This document shows, one piece after another, positions 10,090 through 18,709 of a DNA stretch of 32,244 nucleotides (its first letter is position 1; every line of letters begins with the position of its first letter). The notes beneath the pieces were generated by a model that was given only the letters and a program-made list of their open reading frames with translations, made no database searches and was not told the origin of the DNA. This DNA is from Ophiostoma sp. CBS 140.51 (lineage: Eukaryota; Ascomycota; Sordariomycetes; Ophiostomatales; Ophiostomataceae): assembly GCA_029298735.1 (NCBI GenBank), contig JANSLP010000356.1:1-32244 (forward strand), read 5' to 3'. The position numbers and the translations under genes were made by a program.

Positions 10090-11247
10090 TCAATTCGCCC
10101 CCAACAAATCGGCTCGTCCCTGTGAGCGCAACACATTGTGCACCGCCTTGAGCACCGCCGCGTGCGCGTCCGCCGGCGCCGCCACAAAGCCAAAGTTGTT
10201 CTTCAAGATCCGGCCGGCCAGCAGATCCAGCGGCTTGCCGTCCACATCCGTAATCTTGCCGCCGACCTCCTCGAATAGTAGCATGGCGCCCGCGTGATCC
10301 CATATCTTGGCGTGCCGGTCGCGCCGGCGATAGACCCAGACGGTCGTATTGGCCCTCCCCATGGCCAGTGCGGACCACCGAGGTACCCATCCTAATAAAT
10401 CGCTACCAGGAAAGGGAACACCTAGTTGTTCAGCGACGGCGCGGTGCACGTCGTCGAGAGCGGACTCTTGGAGGAAATAACAGGTGACAGGACGGAGGAC
10501 CGTGGGCCTTGCATCCGCCTGTGATGAAGATGCAGCATATCTCGGCAGACGTCTTGCTGTCGCTGTCGATGCCACTGCTGGCACAACTCCGGCCTGCCGC
10601 GCCTCCTCAAACATCGGCCGCACATGGGCACCGTGGCCCCTGATGGCAAACAGAAGACTGCCTCGTCCCGTAGGGTCGATCGAGTCGTTTTGGATTGTTA
10701 CAGCATCGTCGCCCGTCTCTGCATCTGGTGACAGCAATGGGCAGCCGACGACGGCGACTGTCTGCTGGCCGTCAACGAGCAATGTCACATTGATCGCGTA
10801 CATTTCCCGCCGCAAAAATGTCTTGGTTCCGTCGATCGGGTCAAATACCCAAACACGGCCCTGGCCGGGTGCGTTCTGGCACCGATCAATCGTGTCGCAC
10901 ATATCGGCCTGGCTGGTTGGGAGGACGCATTGTGCGCCGGTGCTTGGGTCGGCAGTCGTGTCCACAGTCTTTTGCAGTGTCGAATAGACCCGTTCGCAAA
11001 GGACAGAGTCCGCCCGCAGCGCGCTGGCGTCTTCTTCGCCGACAAACGTATCTTTTGGGAAGGCGTCGTGTATAGTTGCCGTAAGCAGCGCCTGGATGGC
11101 AAAATCGCCGATTGTGACCGGACCCAGGTTGTCCTCCTTCTCGACGGCGCCCTTGTCCGTGTCGGGCAGGACCGCCTGGCTGACACGTGCCGCCTGCTCG
11201 ACGGCGCGAATGGCCACCTCGAGCTCGCGTTTGTACAGGCTGTCCAT
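10090..11247 (-). CDS. hal2: 3'(2'),5'-bisphosphate nucleotidase (Hal2/Met22)
   Basis: This single-exon gene of 385 residues starts at the first real ATG (11247), with MDSLYKREL matching the family start; the frame upstream of it has only non-ATG codons. It belongs to the lithium-sensitive inositol monophosphatase superfamily. The metal-binding residues are visible: Asp48 in the GDFAIQ segment, Glu71-Glu72-Asp73, DPIDGTKTF (136-144) and WDHAG (Asp317). The enzyme removes the 3' phosphate of PAP (and of PAPS), recycling the by-product of sulfate assimilation. PAP otherwise inhibits 5'-3' exoribonucleases, and the yeast enzyme is a target of Na+ and Li+ toxicity. Length is close to the 357 residues of yeast Met22. 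An odd detail is that the DNA encoding the Asp48 segment is repeated, with two mismatches, in the 5' leader (see findings). Confidence 0.95.
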   Translation of the reverse strand: MDSLYKRELEVAIRAVEQAARVSQAVLPDTDKGAVEKEDNLGPVTIGDFAIQALLTATIHDAFPKDTFVGEEDASALRADSVLCERVYSTLQKTVDTTADPSTGAQCVLPTSQADMCDTIDRCQNAPGQGRVWVFDPIDGTKTFLRREMYAINVTLLVDGQQTVAVVGCPLLSPDAETGDDAVTIQNDSIDPTGRGSLLFAIRGHGAHVRPMFEEARQAGVVPAVASTATARRLPRYAASSSQADARPTVLRPVTCYFLQESALDDVHRAVAEQLGVPFPGSDLLGWVPRWSALAMGRANTTVWVYRRRDRHAKIWDHAGAMLLFEEVGGKITDVDGKPLDLLAGRILKNNFGFVAAPADAHAAVLKAVHNVLRSQGRADLLGAN

Positions 11248-11281
11248 TTTGTGTGCGGAGGGCAAAATCGCCGATTTTGAC
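11094..11281. repeat. Pair of 25-bp imperfect direct repeats in nucleotidase leader and CDS
   Basis: Copies at 11094-11118 (inside the coding sequence) and 11257-11281 (in the leader) agree at 23 of 25 positions and share a palindromic AATCGGCGATT-type core. The unit start-to-start distance is 163 bp. The copies are in the same orientation but, relative to the coding frame, in different frames. Confidence 0.8.
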
Positions 11282-11632
11282 AATATTTGTGAAAGAAGGT
11301 GAATGACGCCGGGAAGTTCGCAAACGGAAAGAACTGCCGCTTTCGCTAAAAGGGCGGTGGAGCTCGGCGATGTGGGCCTTGCCAGGCCTGGCCGCCTTTT
11401 AAGACAGCCGTTGTAAACATGTCAGTGTCACTGCGCTCTACGTGAGCTCGATTGTTTAAATCCAATAATATAATATGGTTTGTTTCATTCAAGCCCTCAA
11501 AGAGGGTTGCCAAAGAAGGCGTATATACGGAGAAGTAAAGAGTACAGTGCCAAAAAGGGGGTATTTACAACAACAAAGACAAAAAGAAGAAAACCCTCCC
11601 TCCACCCAAAATCTGCCGTCGAGATAGTTCGC
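11248..11632. other. Intergenic: nucleotidase leader and promoter, sirtuin 3' region
   Basis: This 385-bp spacer lies between two minus-strand genes. It holds the leader of the nucleotidase gene, including a 15-base palindromic core (AAAATCGGCGATTTT on the minus strand, about 11265-11279), and the AT-rich 3' end of the sirtuin gene on the right. I find no further gene. Confidence 0.6.
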
Positions 11633-14600
11633 TCATTGCCGTTGTCTGCGAATATCCACCACGGCCTTCAGCTGCTCATCCGACTCCCGCACCAACTGGT
11701 CGTTGCAACTCCACTCAGACTGTGGCCGCGTCGGCGGATATGCATACCGGGCGCCGAGCGGGTCTTGGAAGAAGAAGGTGTTCGAGTTCTCCGGCGACCA
11801 TTTCGGCTCCAGCTCTGGGAACATTTTGCGGATGGGTGGCAGCACCATCGTGTTTGGAGAGGGCCGCAAGGCTGGTGCTTCAGAGTTCGTAATCGGCAGC
11901 GGTGTTTGGTCAACTGCATGAGACGGCGGCGGTATGGTCCCGTCCAAATGCACAGGCACTGGGCTGGAAAAGTTGGGCGGGGCCGCTGGAGCTGCGAAAG
12001 ACGGTGTCGACGACGCACTAAGTTCCATCATAAGTTTCTTAGCGAGTTGATCGGTAGTCGACCACGCTGTATCGAGAGAGCTCGTGTTGGAAATTGGCGT
12101 TGCCGGTTGGTCGAGAGGGGCCAAATATGCCGGGACGCCCATCGACTTTGACCGCCCACGAGGCTTGACCTGCTTGCGTTGCTGCTGCTGTTGCTTCGGT
12201 GTCGTAGTCTGTACCTCGGTCAAAAGAGGACCTCCAGGTCCACCGCTGCCGCCCTCGAAGATCTTCTTCGACTGTCTCCGTCGTGGGTTCTTCTTGACTG
12301 CCGACAGGATCGAGTACTTATCAGGACCTGTCTGCGGTCGGGGTGCAAGGCTGGGCAAAATATTGGTAGATATGTCTGCGAGCGGCATTGTATGCTGGGT
12401 TGCTCGCGTCTCGGGGAGAGGAGCAGCTTGCACTGCAGCGGGTGTGAGGGCGAAGAGCAGGCTCGTTGGAGGGGCCATGCTCTGTTCTGAAGGTGCCGCC
12501 AGGGTGTCTGCTGGAGGCTGAGTCGAGATGATTACCTCGAGCTCGCCCGGCGCTGAGTGCCGCTGCCTGGGCTTCCGCTTTGTGGGCACACGCTTTGGCT
12601 TTGCCGGCAACCCTTCCTCTGTGCGGCCGGAGAGTTCGCCCAGCTTTTCCATAATCTTGAAAACAGTGATTGCTCCGTTGGTCTGATCGTCTTGTATGGC
12701 TACTGGCGGTTTGGCGTCGGCCTTGGAGGCCCGTTTTCGTGGCTTCTTTGGCGGTGCTTCCTTTGTTGCTTCTAAAGCTGCCTCCCGGGCTGCTTCTGGT
12801 TGTGCTGCGACATCCGTTGGCTGCATGAGCTCTTGTGATGCTTCCAGCGTCGACTCGGGGCCACTTTCCTTCTCCTTCTCCTCTCTTGGTCGTCTTCCCC
12901 TTCTCTTCTTCTCTTTGGGTGCCTCCGCCCCTTCACTTTCCTGATCGGGCTTTTGGTGTCCGTCTGACGTTGTGGCTGTGTCTGACGAGTCTTCCGGTTT
13001 GACTCCTTCACTGTTCTGCTTGCTCTTCGTCGCACCAGCAGAAATGCTCTTTCTCTTTTTCTTTGGCTCCTCAATGCCCGAGCCAGGTGGCAGCCACATG
13101 ATTGGCTTCTTTTGTTTGAGATCGTCGACCCAGGTGTCACAGTCCCACTGCACCCAATAGTCAATCACGTCAGACCAGACACTCTCGGGAGGCTTGGTGA
13201 AGTTGACAAAGACAACCTTGCCACCACGACTGTGGACAGCTTTGGCGAACTCGCGGACCAGCACCTTCAGGCCGTGGACCTTGAGACTGGTGCCGAGAAT
13301 TAACAGCATATCGGGCGTCAGAGAGATATCGTGCTGGACAATCGGCGAGATCAGATGTGCGTTGGGATGTTCTTCGCCATACAGGACAATGTCCGGGCGA
13401 AGCTTGCCAACAGCCAGGGCCCGCTTGCCGCGACCTTCGCGCGCCGCCGTGGCGCCTGCACATGACGGACAGCTCGGCTGGCGGCCAGACATGGTCTCGA
13501 GCTCGCGCCCAGCCTCGTCCCAGGGAGTTGTTTGGCCGCAGCGGAAACAGCGCAACAGCCGAAGGGAGCCGTGCAGGAAGACGCACTCAACGCCACGGAA
13601 GCATGGGTCGCGGTTCTTGGCAGAGACTTTTAAATCAGTCTGCGATTGCTGAGAGGCGCTCAAGTGATCGGACAAGTGGGAGTCCTGCGAACTGGAGAGT
13701 TCTTGCGGATCCTGCTCCTTGCCCTCGGTCTGTGAATCCTGGGAATTGTCATCCTTGCCGGCAATGACGGATCCAGTCGATGCTCGCGCAGAACGGGTCG
13801 AGAAGCGGCCCTTTTTGCCAGGACCCAGACCCAGGCTCGTCGAAAGGCCAACCTTCTCCTCGATCTCATCAATGTTCTGAGTGTAGCAGCGGACGAGCTT
13901 GTTGGTGTTGCGTAGGTGTGAAATAAACTCGTGGCTTTTCGTTGGGACGACCTCTCTGACCTTTTGGCGGAGAGTCGTGGCAAAGGTGTAAAAGACAGAC
14001 GTCTTCACAGGGTCTGCCCAGATGGATGCGTCAAATAGATCACGGCCCTTCATCACGGGTAAGGTGCTCTTGTTACTCGCAAAAGATGACTGGCTGGAAA
14101 GGGTAGGCTGCGAAAAGCTGGGCGTTTCCTCAGAATCCGACTCGGCGTCTGAAGAACAGGTGGACGCGGACATGGAAGAGTTGCTGGATGAGGAGCGCGC
14201 CGAGCCTCCCAAGCCGGACCGGTATTCCTCAGAGGGATCAAAAAGTATAGACGGTGGGGAGGAGAGAGGCGACGAGCTCTGGGGTAGCGATCCAATGCAT
14301 TCGATCGAGTCACCAACGGCTGAACGACGGGAGTGGCCTCTTCTTTGTGGTGTCATCAGGGACTGCGCGAACTTCTTAGGGTCGAGAGCCGGCAGCTGAA
14401 CCACAATGGAATCCTCGTCTCCATCAGTCGAGTCTTTGGATGCGCAGTGTATCGTCTCTTCCTTGGGAGCCGAAGCATTATGGCTCTTGCGCCCACGTGG
14501 GCGGCCGCGCCTTCTTGTCGTTACTGCCGTTGTAAACGCGTCGGGTGTTTCTGTGGGTGTCGTCGGTTCAACCTTCACGTTGCTCTGTTGTCGTTCTTCG

Positions 14601-14944
14601 GATAGTCTTTGCCGCTTGGAAATGGGCTCGGGCTCGTCGCTCTCGTTTTCCTCGACCTCAGGTTCGGTGTACTCTTTCGCGGCGGCATCAAACTGTGCCT
14701 GGATCAGTGAATAGAGGCCATTTTTGGATCGAAAGTCCTGGGACGCGTCAGCAAGTCAATGGTCGAACAGGTGAATAACGCGCAAGCATAGCTGTGCAGA
14801 AAGAGAATGCGAACATACCGGAATGCCCGAGTTGGTACTGATACCAGCTCCGGTCACCACAAGGACCTTCTTCGCCTTCCAGAGGGCATCTGCAATCTCC
14901 TGCAGAAGCTCGGCCGACTCCGGCAACACGTGGCTGGTCGGCAT
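11633..14944 (-). CDS. hst4: Hst3/Hst4-type sirtuin, NAD-dependent histone deacetylase
   Basis: Two exons, 14944-14819 and 14737-11633, give 1076 residues. The 81-nt intron has a GTATGT donor and a CCCAG acceptor and joins GIP to DFRS exactly inside the sirtuin signature. Visible sirtuin elements are TGAGIST (31-37), GIPDFRSKNGLY (40-51), CYTQNID (326-332), catalytic His431 in FLHGSL, zinc cysteines 439/442/465/468, and the NAD-binding LGTSLKV (523-529). The catalytic core is interrupted by about 220 residues after DFRSKNGLY, which include an AT-hook (RGRP, 119-122), and by about 80 residues after NID. The tail beyond 590 is disordered, with a nuclear signal (KKKRK, 601-605) and a second AT-hook-like RRGRRP. 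Relatives (Hst3/Hst4) deacetylate histone H3 Lys56 and act in genome stability and, in fungi, secondary-metabolite control. The start is the only ATG close to the conserved region, in good context. Confidence 0.93.
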
Positions 14945-16984
14945 TTTGAACAAGTATTATGCCAAAGAGTCAGGTCGCGTCAGGTTGTCGAAATTCTGGG
15001 ACCTATGTGCGTTTATTCGAGCATCGCGGAGGTCGATATAGGTAGAAAGAACGAGCCGTGCGCTGGAGCGGTGGTGATAGTCCGGCTGTCGTAGTTTTGT
15101 CGGAAGAAAAACGCGTCGGATCCAAGAATCTAGCGAGCTTCGTCGCTGCCGCCGTGTTGTTGGAAGAAGTCGTTTTCCAAGAAACTCTGACGCGCCGTAT
15201 GCGTGCAGTCTGCGCGTGTAAACAATTGCAGCCCTGCAAGCGAGGGCTTGTTGTAAGTTTTCAGGTCGATTGTCAAGTCTAGTAAGTATATTGTTGTCGT
15301 TTGTAGAGTATCCAAAGACGCGTCAAGTTGTGTTTCTTCGAACGTTTCTGTGTCGTCTTTCTTCGTTGTAGAAAATTGTAGAACAATTGCACGTCTTCGC
15401 AAAGTCAATAAAAGAAAGAATGGCGGGCGTTGCAGTTAGCCAGGGCGCGTCTAACTTGCACGTCAGGGATAAGGGCAGCGATCAGCGCGCGGCATGCAGG
15501 GGTGCTGGAGCCGCTGTCGTCGGTGTGTATGCGCTGATGCTCTGTGCAATTGACGTGAAAAGAAGAAGAAAAAAGGAAAGGAAATTTGGGAACTGAAAGT
15601 GTCAAAATTGCAGATTGGTAGTTCGGGCAGAAAGAGAGGAAGAGGAAGGCACCATTCGACGGGGTAAGGAACGAGTGCTAAATCAGCGACTAACAATACT
15701 CAGCGTTCGCTTCACCAGTCGCGCTTTCGAAGAAGCCGGTCTGGCGGCGGGAAGCTTGGACAGCTTCTCCGACTCCACAAGCGTGGGGCTGGAAGCCAAT
15801 GACAGTGTCGCTTTCCCAAAAGAACGGCAGGACAGTGTCTCTGACAGTGTGTGGAATTAACACACGGAACAAACGTCAACGTGAGGACGAAAATGACACC
15901 AATGTCTACGGTGACTATTTGGCGCCGGTTCGCGTGAATTGAACTCGCGAAAATGGTAAATGAAACATCCAAAGGGAACATTTGAGGTGCTTGTAGCTTT
16001 CTGATGTCCCCAAACTAATATGGCCACCACAGGTCATCTTTGGGACCATGTGCTGTATATTATTTATTTATTTATCTTTTTCTAATAATCGGTGAGTAAA
16101 CAAATAGATTGTGGTTTACACTAAACAGAATAATTGCTGTTCTGCTGGCGTTCAAGAATGCTCGCGATGAGATGTTTGGCAGTCGTGAACCATCTCAGAA
16201 TCTGACCAATCAGGTGTTACGATGGCCAAACAAAGTCAACAAAGCGCTAATGGCGTCGTTATTTTGAAATTCTCTATCTCTTTTCATCGTATTACTCCAT
16301 AGTTTTCTCCTCCTTCCAATTCTTTTACAAAATGGTCACTTCGCTAATCTGATCTTTTTCTCTCTTTCTACCGGATCTTCGGCAACTCTACACCTCAACA
16401 CTCCGTACCCCCCAGAAGGGACCGTGCCGTCCTGTCAGTGGTCGCGATGTTTGAGACGAGCGTGTTTGATGTTCGCCCAGCAGCCCCTTTTTGCTGTACA
16501 GCCGTCCGTTGTCGACCGAAGTCGTAGAACTTCGTCCATAATTTTGGTTCTTCTCGTCTTTTTCGTTCTGTCTTCCTTCCCCGCAATTATCATCAGATTG
16601 TTCATCTTCGATCAGAATGTAGATAAGTGTGCGACATATTTCAGAGGGCAAGTCGCGGGGTTTTGTTGATTCAATTGAGACGACCCTCGAAGCACTTTGT
16701 AAACTCAACGACACACAAAAAAACATTATGAGACAAATTTAGTTGCCAAAAATCACGGCCTCAACGACAAAGATACTCGAAGCAAGCATTTTCGGCCGGA
16801 TTTTTTTTTTCTCTTTCAGAAAGATCGTGAGTATTATCCAAATAAGCCTGTCTCGGGTCTGGTTGAAGCGCTGGGCCCTTTTTCTGTCCCCACAGTCTAC
16901 ACGGAGTTGTGCGATTCTGTGTGAGAGCATGCCAAGCTTTGCATGAAGCAGAATTCTGTCGTTTCCGACGATGACCTCAAACGT

Positions 16985-17091
16985 CCCCGCTCGGTGTAAG
17001 TAGTTGGGAGGGGATGAAGAAGGGGAAAATCAGAAAGAGAGGAAAAAGAAAACGAAACAAAGACGACAAAAGTGGTGTCAGTTGACCCCGG
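16985..17091. promoter_or_regulatory. Two CreA-like motifs in the GH131 promoter
   Basis: CCCCGC (16985-16990) and CCCCGG (17086-17091) fit the CreA/Cre1 carbon-repressor consensus SYGGRG on the minus strand, 107 bp apart (outer ends). They lie about 230-330 bp upstream of the GH131 start. The motif is short and common, so this is only suggestive. Confidence 0.3.
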
Positions 17092-17134
17092 CACGGCTCA
17101 CGATAGTTTAACCTTCCCCTAGAGCATTCAAATG

Positions 17135-17141
17135 TATAAAT
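17135..17141 (+). promoter_or_regulatory. TATA box of the GH131 gene
   Basis: TATAAAT lies on the plus strand about 180 bp before the ATG at 17318 and is followed by a pyrimidine-rich leader (about 17165-17280). Position and context fit a core promoter element. Confidence 0.45.
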
Positions 17142-17317
17142 CGTAGCAGAGGGTACGTACATTCTTTTCCTCCTTTTCCTCTTCTCTTGCTCTTTTTTCT
17201 CCTCATCGTTGATCGACTTGCGTTTTTGATACCCCCTTTTCCCCCTTCGTTTTTACGGCTGGTCCATTTATTTCACCCTCTTTTAATTTATATATCAAAA
17301 AAGAAACAAAAATCAAT

Positions 17318-18454
17318 ATGTTTTCTGTCCAGTCTATTGCCATCCTGGCCTTGCCTCTGCTGGTGTCGGCGCAGAAATGCACGATCCAGTTTGACGGCCG
17401 CGTGCCATCGACGTTCACGGCAGCCTCTTTCGACACGAACAATAACATCTTTAGCCCGAGCAATGTGTTCGGCCAGGGTAGGAACAGTCTCATTGGTGCT
17501 CTTCGTCGTTTGCGAATATTCCTAACTAAAATATACAGGTCTCAAGTTTAGCCAGCTTATTCAACTTCCTGCCGTGACCGGTTCCTTGGTATGCTTTCTG
17601 GGAATTTCTTCTGTCTTCCAAACAGACTTGTACTAACGAACTCAGTTCGACGTCAACACCGTTCCCGCCGAGGTCACCATCAGGTCCGCCCACTCCCTTG
17701 TGTCTTCCTCCCCGTCCACCCCGTTCGCCTACATGCCCGTGCTGGAGACTCCGCCAGCAACGTCATCCTTGTCTTTTTCACCATCTTCCTCTGATTCTAC
17801 CCTTCGGGACTTCATCGCTGATACACCACTCACAGCGACAAGTCCATCTTCGCCCCCAGCGCCGACAACGTCCAGACCGGCTTTCGCCGCGCAGAACTCC
17901 TCCCGGCAAGCAACACCGGCACCGATCCGTCCACTCAGGGGGTCAAGACACTGCACTTTAGCGTGATGCAGGACGCTCAACGCCCCCTCAACCTGTCACA
18001 CGAATACCAGCTTGTCTTTTTAGAGAGCAACGATTTCAGCACAAACCAGCTTGTCCTCAAGACGGGCACTGTCCTAGGCCAAGCCGGCAACGTGGACCCT
18101 AACACCCTGCAGCTCTTTGGCAACGTCAACACCAACCCGCCCGTCGTGCTTTTCAGCACACCCTTTACGCCCGGTGTCTTCCACAACTTTGCCGTGACGC
18201 TCGACTTCAACAAGCTGACGTCGCAAGTGTTCTTCTCGACGGGCACAACGGCGCTCAAGTCAGTCACACAGGCGCTGGCCAATGACGTCAGCGGCCAGGG
18301 TCAGTTCCACTTCGGCGTGCTCAAGAAGCCCGTGAATGCGGGCGCCGATATCGTGCACACCGGCACCCAAGAGCCCGGCATCAATGAGGGCGTCATCTTC
18401 GGCGGCATTTTCGAGGAGGACAGCTCAACAGGCTGTGTCAGTCTCTCCCCGTAG
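17318..18454 (+). CDS. Secreted GH131 beta-glucanase
   Basis: Four exons, 17318-17477, 17539-17588, 17646-17683 and 17836-18454, encode 288 residues. Introns 1 (61 nt, CTAAC branch) and 2 (57 nt, CTAAC branch) are ordinary. Intron 3 (152 nt) needs a weak GTCCGC donor, but the join AG/C restores ISDKSIFAPS and the frame. Residues 1-19 are a signal peptide ending Val-Ser-Ala-Gln. The mature protein has the GH131 pattern: an early FDGRVP strand, the SLFDVN and SDKSIF segments, FRRAELLP, then the long beta-sandwich part with LNLSHEYQLVFLES and the C-terminal GVIFGGIFEED. Family knowledge: GH131 enzymes are fungal glucanases with broad beta-1,3/1,6/1,4 activity. No carbohydrate-binding module is attached. 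The S53 peptidase gene converges on it, with 255 bp between the stops. Confidence 0.88.
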
Positions 18455-18709
18455 ACAGCGATGGTTATGCAGGTTGTGGGCTAGTAGAATTTTGGTGCTG
18501 TAATTACTTTCCTGTCAAAGCAAACTGTCGTCTCTTCGGGATATCTCCAACGCTAATTTGATGATGAACAAAGTAAACATACAAAAATAGAAAATGACAA
18601 CAAATAATATGAATCATGATTTGTGGCCTGTACAGAAACACTAGAGAAAAGGGATATTACAAATTTCTATCTCAAAAACAAAATCGCACATCTATGGTCG
18701 GATGCTTGT

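Larger units (their letters stand above)
14945..17317. other. 2.4 kb divergent gap between sirtuin and GH131 genes
   Basis: I find no recognisable gene here. The left part is the sirtuin promoter and the right part the GH131 promoter. A 58-codon ATG frame lies at 15420-15596 (+) and a 112-codon ATG frame at 16726-16388 (-); neither resembles a known protein. Several isolated intron-like signals occur on the plus strand: 15664-15703 (GTAAGG, CTAAC, CAG), an acceptor at about 16812-16819, and GTGAGT...CACAG at 16827-16895. They suggest an unannotated spliced transcript or chance. A TTTA-rich stretch lies near 16057-16078. Confidence 0.55.

Noticed and set aside
9415..10151. Overlapping open frames of 117-176 codons on both strands
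   Set aside because: Both strands and several frames are open at once, sequence is basic/low complexity and no frame has a recognisable domain.
11248..11283. Upstream extension of the nucleotidase frame to 11283
   Set aside because: The codon at 11283 is TTG, not ATG; the family-like N-terminus begins at the ATG at 11247.
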